Source: Lelliottia amnigena
GTDB taxonomy: Bacteria > Pseudomonadota > Gammaproteobacteria > Enterobacterales > Enterobacteriaceae
Assembly: GCA_900635465.1 (NCBI GenBank)
Contig: LR134135.1
Span: 434,001-498,000 of the forward strand
Direction: 5' to 3'
DNA: 64,000 nt
In this document: piece by piece, positions 9,498 through 23,297 of the stretch
How positions within the stretch are numbered: the first letter of the stretch is position 1
Layout: each line of letters opens with the position of its first letter
Translations under genes and position numbers: made by a program
The notes under the pieces: generated by a model
Seen by the model: only the letters and a program-made list of their open reading frames with translations
Told to the model about the DNA's origin: nothing
Databases searched by the model: none

Positions 9498-9828
9498 AGT
9501 GTTTCCTTTTTATGTGCTTATATGCAGGTGATCCGACCACTTGGTCATACGTTTTAATCATAAGTGCGATCAATACGCTTTACCCGCAATCTGAGTGCCA
9601 GTTTGCGGGCGAACGCACATATCCTTAAAAAAACGACGCCTTATACTGCTTTCGGTAATGCTATGCAAAGAATGTTCTGATTAATTGTAATCAAACGGTA
9701 AATAAACTGATGCATACTGGGTATCAATGTTTTTCTGGTCTATAGTCATTGGGCAACAAAATTTGCGCTCAGGACCGTCGGGCCGATTGTGGCGCCGCAA
9801 GAGCGTATGATTCGCAGGAGATACAAGA
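9498..9828. other. ytfJ-ytfK divergent intergenic region
   Basis: 331 bases between divergent ytfJ and ytfK with no credible reading frame. TATAGT at about 9749 is a plausible -10 for ytfK. In E. coli ytfK is PhoB-controlled, but I could not identify a clear Pho box here. Confidence 0.5.
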
Positions 9829-10035
9829 ATGAAAATTTTCCAACGCTACAACCCGCTTCAGGTGGCGAAGTACGTGAAGATCCTGTTCCGTGGACGGTTG
9901 TATATCAAGGATGTTGGCGCTTTCGAATTTGATAAGGGTAAGATTCTTATCCCGAAAGTGAAGGACAAACAGCACTATTCTGTGATGTCCGAAGTCAACC
10001 GCCAGGTTATGCGTCTGCAGACTGAGATGGCTTAA
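9829..10035 (+). CDS. ytfK: YtfK (DUF1107), SpoT-associated stringent-response activator
   Basis: 68 residues, almost identical to E. coli YtfK ([20 protein letters not shown] start). In E. coli this small cytosolic protein binds SpoT and tips it toward (p)ppGpp synthesis under phosphate or fatty-acid starvation. GGAG stands ahead of the ATG. A bidirectional terminator shared with ytfL follows 35 bases downstream. Confidence 0.93.
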   Translation: MKIFQRYNPLQVAKYVKILFRGRLYIKDVGAFEFDKGKILIPKVKDKQHYSVMSEVNRQVMRLQTEMA

Positions 10036-10063
10036 CCAACGTGCTATGCAGTAGTTAAGCAGT

Positions 10064-10091
10064 AAAAAAAACGGCTCCCAAAGGGAGCCGT
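10064..10091. terminator. Bidirectional rho-independent terminator (ytfL / ytfK)
   Basis: ACGGCTCCC (10071-10079) pairs with GGGAGCCGT (10083-10091) around AAA. A run of seven A's precedes it on the plus strand, giving a U tract on the minus strand. It is therefore a strong terminator for ytfL and probably also stops ytfK. Confidence 0.85.
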
Positions 10092-10109
10092 TGATGTTTG
10101 TGCGGCGCG

Positions 10110-11447
10110 TTATGCGGACACTTTTTCTTCTGCATCCGGCAGTCTCGGCACCAGCACCGTCGGCTTATTATCGATGCGCGTCACCAGCAGCTGGTCGATG
10201 CGATAGTTGTCGATATCCACCACTTCAAACTTGTAGCCGGAAAACTTCACCGAGTCGGTGCGTTTCGGGATTTTACGCAGCATGAACATCATAAAGCCGC
10301 CAATGGTCTCGTAGTTGCCGGACTGCGGGAATTCGTCGATATCCAGCACGCGCATGACGTCTTCAATCGGCGTACCGCCGTCAACCAGCCACGAGTTCTC
10401 ATCGCGCGCGACGATCTGCTCTTCCAGACCCTGGCCGACCAGGTCACCCATCAGCGTCGTCATCACGTCATTCAGAGTGATAATGCCCACCACTAGCGCG
10501 TATTCGTTCATGATAACCGCGAAGTCTTCACCTGCGGTTTTGAAACTTTCCAGCGCTTCAGAGAGCGTTAAGGTATCCGGCACAATCAGCGTGTTGCGAA
10601 TCTGCACGCCACTGATCAGCGCCAGACTCTGGTTCGCCAGCACGCGGTTGAGCAGGTCTTTGGAATCGACATAGCCAATGATGTGATCGATATCTTCGTT
10701 ACACACCAGGAACTTAGAGTGCGGATGCTCGGCCACTTTGTTCTTCAGGCTCTGCTCGTCTTCGTGGAGATCAAACCAAATCACGTTTTCGCGGCCCGTC
10801 ATGGAGGACGGCACGGTACGGGATTCCAGTTCAAACACGTTCTCGATCAGTTCATGCTCCTGCTTGCGCAGTACACCGGCCAACGCACCGGCTTCGAACA
10901 CGGCGTAAATATCGTCAGAGGTGATGTCGTCTTTACGCACCATCGGGATCTTAAACAGGCGGAAAATATTGTTCGCCAGGCCGTTAAAGAACCACACCAG
11001 CGGGCGGAACACGTACAGACAGAAGCGCATCGGGTTGATGATGCGCAAAGCCACAGCTTCTGGCGCAATCATACCGATGCGTTTCGGGGTTAAATCCGCG
11101 AACAGGATGAACAGACCCGTCACCAGCGAGAAGGAGAGAATAAAGCTCAGCTGCTCGGAGAGTTCAGGTGCGAAGTATCGGGAGAAGAGACCGTAAAACA
11201 CCGGCGAGAACGCCGCATCGCCCACGATACCGCCCAAAATGGCGACAGCGTTCAGGCCAATCTGCACCACGGTAAAGAACATACCGGGGTTTTCCTGCAT
11301 TTTCAGGATGCGTTGTGCATTGATGTTGCCATCGTCGGCCAGCAGTTTAAGTTTGATTTTTCGGGAAGCGGCCAGTGAAATCTCTGAAATCGAGAAAAAG
11401 GCACTGACAGCGATGAGACAAAGTATTAGTAAAATACTGTTTAACAT
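10110..11447 (-). CDS. ytfL: YtfL/PaeA, CNNM-CBS-CorC family membrane protein (polyamine exporter)
   Basis: 445 residues: an N-terminal DUF21/CNNM transmembrane domain (about residues 1-190, four hydrophobic segments), a pair of CBS domains (about 205-330) and a C-terminal CorC/HlyC domain. The E. coli protein has been renamed PaeA and exports cadaverine and putrescine. Sequence similarity is high throughout. Its ribosome-binding site is weak (GGAT). Confidence 0.9.
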   Translation of the reverse strand: MLNSILLILCLIAVSAFFSISEISLAASRKIKLKLLADDGNINAQRILKMQENPGMFFTVVQIGLNAVAILGGIVGDAAFSPVFYGLFSRYFAPELSEQLSFILSFSLVTGLFILFADLTPKRIGMIAPEAVALRIINPMRFCLYVFRPLVWFFNGLANNIFRLFKIPMVRKDDITSDDIYAVFEAGALAGVLRKQEHELIENVFELESRTVPSSMTGRENVIWFDLHEDEQSLKNKVAEHPHSKFLVCNEDIDHIIGYVDSKDLLNRVLANQSLALISGVQIRNTLIVPDTLTLSEALESFKTAGEDFAVIMNEYALVVGIITLNDVMTTLMGDLVGQGLEEQIVARDENSWLVDGGTPIEDVMRVLDIDEFPQSGNYETIGGFMMFMLRKIPKRTDSVKFSGYKFEVVDIDNYRIDQLLVTRIDNKPTVLVPRLPDAEEKVSA

Positions 11448-11632
11448 AGTTTATCCGGCCTAACGCCAGATCCTCGGAAGGGAAGTTAATTACATTTGTG
11501 TGAAGACACATTGAACGTCAGCTCGTAGCGTTGAGCCGATTATTTCAGCGGGTAGTATAGCGTAAGAGAGTGTAAAGCCGCCAGAGGGCACATTTTCGGC
11601 TTTTTTCGGTGGACACATCGCTGAAAAAGCAG

Positions 11633-11657
11633 GCCGGATGGCGATGTGCCACCCGGC
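11633..11657. repeat. REP-like palindrome downstream of msrA
   Basis: GCCGGATGGC (11633-11642) pairs with GCCACCCGGC (11648-11657), a typical REP-type imperfect palindrome. It follows the msrA stop by a few bases and may protect the 3' end or help termination. Confidence 0.6.
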
Positions 11658-11668
11658 ATTTACAACGC

Positions 11669-12310
11669 TTAGGCGAGCTGTGGCGGCAGGCAAACGCCAA
11701 TCCCACCGATGCCGCAATAGCCATACGGATTTTTATGCAGATACTGCTGATGGTCATCTTCTGCATAGTAGAACGGCGTCGCGTTGGCGATTTCCGTGGT
11801 CACCTTGCGATTGTCATTCGCCGCCTGCATGGCGTCCTGGAAGCGTGCCAGACTCGCACGGGCGGCGGCGTCCTGTTCCGGCGTTAACGGATAAATCGCG
11901 GAACGGTACTGTGTCCCGTGGTCGTTGCCCTGCTGCATTCCCTGAGCGGGGTCGTGGTTTTCCCAGAACACCTGTAATAATTGTTCGTAGCTGATTACGC
12001 TCGGATCGTACACGATGCGCACCGCTTCAGCGTGGCCGGTTTCACCCGAGCATACTTCGCGATAGGTCGGATTTGGCGTATAGCCGCCAGTATAGCCCGC
12101 AGCGGTGCTGTAAACTCCAGGTAGCTGCCAGAACAAACGTTCTACGCCCCAGAAACAGCCCATCGCGAAAAGGGCGATTTCCATGCCATCCGGGACGTTG
12201 GTCATTGAATGATTGTTGACGGCATGCAGCGTTGCCACTGGCATCGGAGTGTTGCGTCCCGGTAATGCATCGGCTTGAGAAACAAGCTGCTTTTTGTCGA
12301 ATAAACTCAC
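11669..12310 (-). CDS. msrA: Peptide-methionine (S)-S-oxide reductase MsrA
   Basis: 213 residues. The catalytic motif GCFWGVE has the nucleophile Cys52. Cys199 and Cys207 in the C-terminal [11 protein letters not shown] tail are the resolving cysteines. It repairs the S epimer of oxidised methionine, using thioredoxin. Length and sequence match the E. coli enzyme. It is divergent from tamA, as in E. coli. Confidence 0.95.
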   Translation of the reverse strand: MSLFDKKQLVSQADALPGRNTPMPVATLHAVNNHSMTNVPDGMEIALFAMGCFWGVERLFWQLPGVYSTAAGYTGGYTPNPTYREVCSGETGHAEAVRIVYDPSVISYEQLLQVFWENHDPAQGMQQGNDHGTQYRSAIYPLTPEQDAAARASLARFQDAMQAANDNRKVTTEIANATPFYYAEDDHQQYLHKNPYGYCGIGGIGVCLPPQLA

Positions 12311-12532
12311 GGTGGGGCCTCCCGGGTAGCGATATTTCAGTTAGGGTTGTCACGAAGCGTTTAATTGAACACAATAAATACGCTGAATGAGTCTAGATTT
12401 AAACATAAGAAATATTAGGCCTCTCGGCCATTTTTCAACCCGCGAATTGGGTTTTGGGCTTTATGCCGTGATACGCCGCGGAGCGGCACTTCATTGCTTC
12501 CAGGGTGGAAACAAGGATATTCAGGAGAAAAC

Positions 12533-14262
12533 GTGCCAAAGATCCGCCAGTTATGTTTGGTCAGTTTATTGCTGACAAGCGGAGTCGCCAGCGCGGCGAA
12601 TGTCCGTTTGCAGGTTGAGGGGTTATCCGGGACGCTGGAAAAAAACGTGCGTGCGCAGTTGTCGACCATCCAAAGTGACGAAGTGACGCCCGACCGGCGA
12701 TTTCGTGCGCGCGTGGATGATGCGATTCGCGATGGCTTAAAAGCCCTGGGTTACTACGAACCTACGATCGAGTTCGATTTACGTCCGCCACCTGCCAAGG
12801 GACGCCAGGTGCTGATCGCCCGTGTCTCGGCGGGTGAACCGGTGCTGATTGGTGGCACCAACGTTGTGCTTCGCGGCGGCGCGCGTACCGACCGCGACTA
12901 TCTGGATCTGCTGAGCACGCGGCCCAAAGTGGGCACGGTGCTTAACCACGGCGACTACGACCACTTCAAAAAAGAGCTGACCAGCGTCTCGCTGCGCAAA
13001 GGCTATTTCGACAGCCAATTTACCAAAAGCCAACTGGGTGTGGCGCTCGAAAGACGTCAGGCCTTCTGGGATATCGATTTCGACAGCGGTGAGCGCTATC
13101 GTTTTGGCGATGTCACCTTCGAAGGGTCGCAAATCCGCGATGAATATCTGCAAAATTTGGTGCCATTCAAAGAGGGTGACTATTACCAGTCAAAAGACCT
13201 CGCTGAACTGAACCGCCGTCTCTCGGCGACCGGCTGGTTTAACTCGGTCGTTGTTGCACCTGAATTTGACAAAGCGCGTAAAACCAAAGTGTTGCCGCTG
13301 CATGGCGTGGTGTCTCCACGCACTGAGAACACCATCGAAACGGGTGTCGGGTATTCAACGGATGTCGGCCCGCGCGTCAAAGCGACGTGGAAAAAACCGT
13401 GGATGAACTCCTACGGTCACAGTCTGACCACCAGCACCAGCATCTCCGCGCCGGAACAGCAGGTGGATTTCAGCTATAAAATGCCGCTGCTGAAAAATCC
13501 GCTGGAACAATATTATCTGCTACAGGGCGGTTTTAAGCGCACCGATTTAAACGATACCGAACAGGATTCCACCACGCTTGCTGTCTCTCGCTTCTGGGAC
13601 CTCTCCAGCGGCTGGCAGCGGGCGATCAACCTGCGCTGGAGTCTCGACCACTTTACGCAGGCCAACGTCACCAACACCACAATGCTGCTTTATCCGGGCG
13701 TGATGATCAGCCGCACCCGTTCGCGCGGCGGTTTGATGCCGGTGTGGGGCGACTCCCAGCGTTATTCCATTGATTATTCGAACACCGCCTGGGGATCGGA
13801 CGTCGATTTCTCGGTTGTACAGGCGCAAAACGTCTGGATACGTACCCTCTATGACAAACACCGCTTCGTGATGCGCGGCAACCTCGGCTGGATTGAAACC
13901 GGTGATTTCGAGCGTGTGCCGCCGGATCTGCGCTTCTTTGCCGGCGGCGATCGCAGCATTCGTGGCTATAAATACAAATCCATCTCCCCGGAAAACGAGA
14001 AAGGCCAGCTGACGGGGGCGTCCAAGCTGGCGACCGGCTCGGTGGAGTATCAGTACAACGTCAGCGGAAAATGGTGGGGCGCGATGTTCGTCGACGGCGG
14101 CGAGGCGGTGAACGACATCCGCAAAAGCGATTTTAAAACCGGCGCGGGCGTCGGCGTGCGCTGGCAATCACCCGTCGGGCCAATCAAGCTCGATTTCGCC
14201 GTTCCGGTTGGGGACAAAGACGAGCACGGATTACAGTTTTACATCGGTCTGGGGCCTGAATT

Positions 14263-14266
<4 letters not shown>
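12533..14266 (+). CDS. tamA: TamA, Omp85-family outer-membrane subunit of the TAM complex
   Basis: 577 residues: signal peptide (ending ASA, about residue 21), three POTRA domains (about 22-265) and a 16-stranded Omp85 barrel with the RGYKYKS loop motif (about residue 480). TamA works with TamB in autotransporter assembly and in moving phospholipid between the membranes. The start is GTG at 12533 because CAGGAG lies five bases upstream, giving exactly the E. coli length. Its stop overlaps the tamB start (ATGA). Confidence 0.95.
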
Positions 14267-18040
<3,774 letters not shown>

Positions 18041-18042
18041 CA

Positions 18043-18387
18043 ATGCGAATATTTGTCTACGGTAGTTTACGCACTAAGCAGGGCAACAGTCACTGGATGA
18101 CCAATGCTCAGTTGCTGGGTAATTACAATATCGAGAACTACCAGTTGTACAGTCTGGGCCACTATCCAGGCGCGGTTCCGGGGAACGGAACAGTACAGGG
18201 TGAAGTTTATCGTATTGATAATGCCACGCTTGCCGAACTTGATGCCTTGCGCACCAGGGGCGGTGAATATGCACGTCAGTTGGTCCAGACTCCGTATGGG
18301 AGTGCATGGATGTACGTGTACCAGCGTCCTGTCGATGGATTGAAACGGATTGAAACCGGTAACTGGCTAGACAGAGACCAGTACTGA
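18043..18387 (+). CDS. ytfP: YtfP, gamma-glutamylcyclotransferase-like protein
   Basis: 114 residues of the AIG2/GGCT fold. It begins with the signature VYGSLR used to bind the gamma-glutamyl group, and has the conserved GEVYRI and LDALRTRGGEY segments. The E. coli homologue YtfP has no established substrate. It starts two bases after the tamB stop, so it is the third gene of the tamAB-ytfP operon, and a clear terminator follows. Confidence 0.92.
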   Translation: MRIFVYGSLRTKQGNSHWMTNAQLLGNYNIENYQLYSLGHYPGAVPGNGTVQGEVYRIDNATLAELDALRTRGGEYARQLVQTPYGSAWMYVYQRPVDGLKRIETGNWLDRDQY

Positions 18388-18402
18388 GAATCGCCTCACA
18401 AG

Positions 18403-18427
18403 ACCACGCTTCGGCGTGGTTTTTTTT
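18403..18427 (+). terminator. Rho-independent terminator of tamAB-ytfP
   Basis: ACCACGC-TTCG-GCGTGGT with eight T's directly after. Seven-bp stem, stable UUCG tetraloop. Confidence 0.93.
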
Positions 18428-18772
18428 GATATTTTTCAGCTGCAAGAAATCCAAAAATAGATTTTACCGTTTTGTCTCAAAATGGACAGTTAAACTCTTT
18501 TAGAATGTGAGTTAATCAGTAAAATACGCCGCAATAAGAAATGTATTTACCTCTATGATTTATACGCTGTGAATATATTTCTAGTTATTGTTGTTGATTC
18601 TCTTTAAAGAATGCTTCCGTCGGACTGTAAGATTTATTTATTAATATTTTTTATTTTATTAATGCTGTCATGATGAGAAAATATTCATAGATTATTAATG
18701 AAAGGCCGGAGTATCTTTTTAATTAATAATTTAAACATACCCCAATAGTTTACTATTTAATAGGATTTAAAA
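18428..18772. other. AT-rich upstream region of the fimbrial operon
   Basis: About 345 bases, much richer in A+T than its surroundings, without a believable gene. No GATC site, no fimS-like inverted-repeat pair and no recombinase gene were seen, so Pap-type or Fim-type phase switching is not evident. The composition suggests an H-NS-silenced promoter region. I could not fix a single promoter. Confidence 0.5.
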
Positions 18773-19306
18773 ATGAACTTCAAAAAAGCGGCTTTAGCTT
18801 CTGTTATGGGAATGTTGTTGGTTGCTGGCGCAGCGAATGCGAAGGACCAGGGCCATGGTAAAGTGACTTTCACCGGTTCTATCATTGATGCGCCTTGCTC
18901 CATCAACCCAGACAGCATCGATCAGACTGTGAACCTGGGTCAGGTTTCTAACGTTGCTTTACAAGCCAACAGCAATTCCGGTACTTCCGTACCGCGTAAT
19001 TTTGAAATCAAACTGGAAGGCTGTGATACCACCACGCTGAAATCCGTTAAAACCACCTTCACGGGTGCTGAAGGTGCAACGGATGGCTCACTGGGTATCA
19101 CAGGTACCGCGAAAGGCGCAAGCATCATCCTGACCAACGGTGACGGCGCGCAGATCAAAATGGGTGAGGCATCCGCTGCACGCATGTTGCAGGACGGAAA
19201 TAACACCCTGCTGTTCTCTGCATACCTGAAAGGCGATGGCGCTTCTGCGACTGTAACCCCAGGTGATTTCACCGCAGTCGCTGACTTTACTCTCGCTTAC
19301 GAGTAA
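18773..19306 (+). CDS. Major fimbrial subunit (PapA-like pilin)
   Basis: 177 residues: signal peptide ending ANA (about residue 23), then a chaperone-usher pilin domain. It has the paired cysteines (…DAPCSI… and …LEGCDT…), the N-terminal donor strand and the C-terminal beta-zipper motif ending FTLAYE. It is the first gene of the operon and is followed by a hairpin that would raise its expression above the downstream genes. Gene order A-H-C-D matches P and MR/P pili. Confidence 0.9.
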   Translation: MNFKKAALASVMGMLLVAGAANAKDQGHGKVTFTGSIIDAPCSINPDSIDQTVNLGQVSNVALQANSNSGTSVPRNFEIKLEGCDTTTLKSVKTTFTGAEGATDGSLGITGTAKGASIILTNGDGAQIKMGEASAARMLQDGNNTLLFSAYLKGDGASATVTPGDFTAVADFTLAYE

Positions 19307-19325
19307 TCGCACCTCCCTACTGAAA

Positions 19326-19358
19326 CATACGCTCACGACAGTGGGCGTATGAATTTTT
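19326..19358 (+). terminator. Attenuating hairpin after the major pilin gene
   Basis: CATACGCTCAC (19326-19336) pairs with GTGGGCGTATG (19341-19351), one G·U pair, loop GACA, followed by AATTTTT. A partial terminator here would produce excess major pilin over usher and tip subunits, as in pap-type operons. Confidence 0.65.
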
Positions 19359-19377
19359 CGAATCGCAGAGATGACTT

Positions 19378-19938
19378 ATGAATTCTTTCATGCGCTGTAC
19401 GACAGCCCTTTCGCTGATGGCGGTTGCATGTCTGGCGCAGGCCTCAAGGCAGAGCGTTACTCCGGGAAGTGAATTTGATCTTGGGCTTACCGGTCGCGTG
19501 CATATGGAAGGAACGATTCTTTCCAGCGCATGCGACATTGATACGGGTGATGGTTACCAGACCGTAGAAATGGGCTCTGAGACGCGCGGGCATATGGCTC
19601 GGGTAAGTGAAGGTGAACCCCATCCTTTTTCTATTGCACTGACAAATTGTTCACTGGCAGAGGCTGACAATCCATTACCCTGGCAGTTCATTCGTATCAC
19701 GTTTGATGGCGATAAGAGCGACGGATTATTTAAAGTGAGCGGCGTTGCTTCTGGCGTTGCATTAGAGCTGACGGACAGTAACGGAAAAATTATCCGTCCA
19801 GGTGAAACCGTCCCTTATCAAAAACTCACGGCAGATGAGATTCGCCTCGACTACCAGATTAAGTTAAAGACCACAATGCGGGAATTAATGGTGGGTGATT
19901 ACCAGGCCATTCTCCGCTATCGGGTTGAGTATTTCTGA
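19378..19938 (+). CDS. PapH-like pilus terminator/anchor subunit
   Basis: 186 residues with a signal peptide (ending AQA, about residue 22). The domain has FIRITFDGDKSDGLFKVSGVASGVALELTDSNGKI and ends YQAILRYRVEYF. This follows PapH, the subunit that ends rod growth and anchors the pilus because it cannot undergo strand exchange. Its position directly after the major pilin and before the usher is that of papH or mrpB. Confidence 0.8.
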   Translation: MNSFMRCTTALSLMAVACLAQASRQSVTPGSEFDLGLTGRVHMEGTILSSACDIDTGDGYQTVEMGSETRGHMARVSEGEPHPFSIALTNCSLAEADNPLPWQFIRITFDGDKSDGLFKVSGVASGVALELTDSNGKIIRPGETVPYQKLTADEIRLDYQIKLKTTMRELMVGDYQAILRYRVEYF

Positions 19939-19969
19939 TTAATTTAATCCTTTAGCGGGTACTAAGGTA

Positions 19970-22477
19970 ATGGTTAATACATACATTAATAAAAAGTGCA
20001 CAAAGACCTTTGTGGCAAAATGGTCTGTACTTGCAATTTGTGTTTGCGCAGGTATGCGCGCCCCTGCGATGGCAGCAGATGATATTCAATTTAATACCGA
20101 TGTGCTGGATGTTAAAGACAAAGCAAATATCGACCTAAGTCAATTTTCTAAGCGCGGCTATATCATGCCGGGTGAGTATACCTTCCTGATTCAAATTAAC
20201 CAAAACGAGCTGGAAGAACAAAACATATCTGTCTATCCGTCACCATCGGATAAGAATAATACCATTGCGTGTTTATCACCGGCACTGGTCCAGAAATTTG
20301 GTTTTAAAGATAAATTCCTTTCTCAGCTTCAGTCCTGGCATAACGGGGAGTGTTTAGATGTCGCTGGGCTAAAAGGCGTAGAGATCACACCGGATTTAGG
20401 TGCAGGCAAACTTGTTATCAACATGCCGCAGGCGTATCTCGAATACACCTCGAATGACTGGGTTCCCGCTTCGATGTGGGACGAAGGTATTCCTGGCCTG
20501 CTGGCAGATTATAACGTTAACGCCCAGGCCCGACACAATGAGCAAGGCGGTGATTCAAATACCGTATCGGGCAACGGGACCTTTGGCGCCAACCTTGGCG
20601 CATGGCGTGCACGTGCTGACTGGCAGACCAATTACGACCAAAACAGTGATGAAAACGGCAGCGGACAGAAGCAGTGGACCTGGAGCCGCATGTATCTTTA
20701 TCGTGCGCTTAAACCGATCAAAGCGAAGCTGACCCTCGGTGAAGATTACGTTAGTTCAGATCTGTTCGACAGCTTCCGCTTTGTGGGTGCAAGCGTGATC
20801 TCCGATGACAATATGCTGCCGCCTAATTTGCGTGGCTATGCGCCGGAAGTGACCGGCGTAGCAAAAACCAACGCCAAAGTGACTATCTCCCAGCAGGGAC
20901 GCGTGCTCTATGAAACGCAGGTTGCTGCAGGCCCGTTTGCGATTCAGGACCTTAACAGCGCGGTAGCGGGTGAACTTAATGTGCGTGTTCAGGAGCAAGA
21001 TGGCTCCGTGCAGGAATATAAAGTCAATACGGCCAATATTCCCTATCTGACGCGTCCCGGCAGCGTTCGATATAAGTTTTATGCAGGGAAACCCGTTGGC
21101 TACGATCACAAAACGGACGGTGACACCTTCGGAACTGCTGAGTTCTCCTGGGGGATCAGCAACGGTTGGTCGCTTTATGGCGGTATGGTTTCAAGCGCTA
21201 AATACATTTCTCTTGCAGCGGGTATTGGTCGCGACCTGATGGCGCTCGGCGCGTTGGCATTCGACGTCACGCGTTCCGATGCAAAACTGGAAGATGAGCA
21301 TCGCTCTGGCCAGTCGTATCGGGTGAGCTACTCAAAGCGCTTTGATGACACGGGAAGTCAGGTGACCTTCGCAGGCTATCGCTTCTCTGAAAAAGATTTT
21401 ATGAGCTTCTCGGACTACATCAGCTATCGCGCAGACAACGGCGATGTCATGCAAAGTAAAGAGATGTACACCGTCACCTTCAGCCAGCAATTCAAGGCAC
21501 TTGGCCTGAGTGCATACGCTAACTACTCGCATCAGACCTACTGGAATACTGCGGCCGAAGATCGCTACAGCGTATCGCTGTCTCGCTATTTCGATATCGG
21601 TAAATGGAAAAATATCAGCGCGTCGCTGACAGCATATCGCAATAAATTCAATGGTATCAATGACGACGGTATGTATATGTCGTTCTCCATTCCGTGGGGC
21701 GACACTGGCTCGCTGGGGATGAACTCATCTTATAACGGAGATGCCAGCAGCCAAAATCTGAGCTACTACGACCGTCTGGACAATGGCGACAATTACCGCG
21801 TCGCAGCCGGCGGCACCAACGACGGCGGCTCGCTCAGTGGCTACTACGACCACCTGGGCGATGCGGCGGAAGTGACCGGCAACGTGGACTACCAGCACGG
21901 CCAGTACAGTTCGACAGGCCTGAGTCTGCGCGGCGGCGTCACTGCCACCACGAAGGGGACGGCGCTACACCGTTCGAATGTACCAGGCGGCACCCGCGTG
22001 TTGCTGGACACTGGCGACGCAGCGGATGTGCCAGTAAAGGGCTACAGCGGCAACACGTCGACCAACCGATTCGGCAAAGCCGTCGTCACCGAGGTGAGCG
22101 ATTACAACAAAAACAGTCTGAGCATCGACATCAACAATTTACCGGATAACGCCGAGGTGTCTACGTCGGTGGTGCAGGCGACGCTGACCGAAGGGGCCAT
22201 TGGCTATCGTCGGTTCAACGTGCTTTCAGGTCAGAAGGCGATGGCAGTCATCAGCCTGAAAGACAGTAGCCATCCTCCGTTTGGGGCAAGCGTACGCAAC
22301 GCTGAGAATCAGGAAGTCGGTCTGGTCAACGATGACGGTCAAGCCTATCTCAGTGGCCTGAAGCCAGGCGCGAAATTGAATGTGAGCTGGAATGGAACGG
22401 CACAGTGTGCCGTTACCGTACCGGAAAAACTAACAGGACTAAGTCAGAACGGAAATCTGTTACTGCCGTGCGAATAA
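19970..22477 (+). CDS. Outer-membrane fimbrial usher (PapC-like)
   Basis: 835 residues: signal peptide (ending AMA, about residue 35), N-terminal chaperone-binding domain, a 24-strand barrel, an internal plug with the segment VTISQQGRVLYETQVAAGPF, and two C-terminal domains. GNGTFGANLGAWRARADWQ is a typical usher signature. It receives chaperone-subunit complexes and exports the growing pilus. Confidence 0.93.
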   Translation: MVNTYINKKCTKTFVAKWSVLAICVCAGMRAPAMAADDIQFNTDVLDVKDKANIDLSQFSKRGYIMPGEYTFLIQINQNELEEQNISVYPSPSDKNNTIACLSPALVQKFGFKDKFLSQLQSWHNGECLDVAGLKGVEITPDLGAGKLVINMPQAYLEYTSNDWVPASMWDEGIPGLLADYNVNAQARHNEQGGDSNTVSGNGTFGANLGAWRARADWQTNYDQNSDENGSGQKQWTWSRMYLYRALKPIKAKLTLGEDYVSSDLFDSFRFVGASVISDDNMLPPNLRGYAPEVTGVAKTNAKVTISQQGRVLYETQVAAGPFAIQDLNSAVAGELNVRVQEQDGSVQEYKVNTANIPYLTRPGSVRYKFYAGKPVGYDHKTDGDTFGTAEFSWGISNGWSLYGGMVSSAKYISLAAGIGRDLMALGALAFDVTRSDAKLEDEHRSGQSYRVSYSKRFDDTGSQVTFAGYRFSEKDFMSFSDYISYRADNGDVMQSKEMYTVTFSQQFKALGLSAYANYSHQTYWNTAAEDRYSVSLSRYFDIGKWKNISASLTAYRNKFNGINDDGMYMSFSIPWGDTGSLGMNSSYNGDASSQNLSYYDRLDNGDNYRVAAGGTNDGGSLSGYYDHLGDAAEVTGNVDYQHGQYSSTGLSLRGGVTATTKGTALHRSNVPGGTRVLLDTGDAADVPVKGYSGNTSTNRFGKAVVTEVSDYNKNSLSIDINNLPDNAEVSTSVVQATLTEGAIGYRRFNVLSGQKAMAVISLKDSSHPPFGASVRNAENQEVGLVNDDGQAYLSGLKPGAKLNVSWNGTAQCAVTVPEKLTGLSQNGNLLLPCE

Positions 22478-22507
22478 GGCGCGGTACAGACCCTTTTTAC
22501 AGAGCAT

Positions 22508-23275
22508 ATGATAATGAAAAATACCCAGTTGAAAAAATCAGTAATGGCCGTCTCTCTTTTAGCCGGTCTGATGATTGCTCAGCAGGCCTCTGCGGCTATC
22601 GCCCTGGACCGTACCCGCGTTATCTATAACGGCGGCGAAAAGTCTATTAGCTTGAACATCAGTAACGAAAACAAAAATTTGCCTTACCTTGCGCAGGCGT
22701 GGATGGAAGATGCGCAGGGCACAAAAATCACGTCGCCGCTGACCGTACTGCCGCCTGTGCAGCGCGTGGAACCGGGTGCGAAAAGCTTGGTGAAAATGCA
22801 GGCGGCCCCGGCCGTCGCCGCTCTGCCTCAGGATCGCGAGACGCTGTTCTATTTCAACCTGCGCGAAATCCCCCCGCGCAGCACCAAGCCTAACACCCTG
22901 CAGATTGCGTTGCAGACTCGCATCAAGCTTTTCTACCGCCCTGCAGCCATCGCGCTGGATAAAACCCAGTCAGCACAAGGCGACTGGGTGGAGAAGGTGA
23001 CGCTGACGCGCCAGGGGGATCAATTTGTAGTGAACAACCCAACGCCGTACTACCTGACTCTGGTGGAGGGCGCGCCGTCGGTGAAAGGCAAGCCGGTGGG
23101 CTTTGAGCCTGTGATGATCGCACCGAAAGAGAGTGGTGCCATTAAGGCATCCGCTGCGGCGCTCGGCGCAAGCCCGGTATTTACCTACGTCAACGACTAC
23201 GGCGGCCGTCCGCAGATCCAGTTCAGCTGCGGCGGGGCGACCTGCACCGGCAAGCTAGTCAAAGACAAAAAATAA
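22508..23275 (+). CDS. Periplasmic pilus chaperone (PapD-like)
   Basis: 255 residues with a signal peptide (ending ASA, about residue 28) and the two immunoglobulin-like domains of the family. The signature LPQDRETLFYFNLREIPP is present, as are basic residues expected at the subunit-binding cleft. It ends with CSGGATCTGKL-like cysteines (FSCGGATC), which PapD-class chaperones also have. The start may be 22508 or the ATG six bases later. It donates the G1 strand to pilins and delivers them to the usher. Confidence 0.93.
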   Translation: MIMKNTQLKKSVMAVSLLAGLMIAQQASAAIALDRTRVIYNGGEKSISLNISNENKNLPYLAQAWMEDAQGTKITSPLTVLPPVQRVEPGAKSLVKMQAAPAVAALPQDRETLFYFNLREIPPRSTKPNTLQIALQTRIKLFYRPAAIALDKTQSAQGDWVEKVTLTRQGDQFVVNNPTPYYLTLVEGAPSVKGKPVGFEPVMIAPKESGAIKASAAALGASPVFTYVNDYGGRPQIQFSCGGATCTGKLVKDKK

Positions 23276-23297
23276 AGCCGGGACAAGGAGGAAAAGG

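Noticed and set aside
18428..18772. Invertible (fim-type) or GATC/Lrp (pap-type) phase switch
   Set aside because: No inverted-repeat pair bounding a promoter, no recombinase gene and no GATC sites were found.
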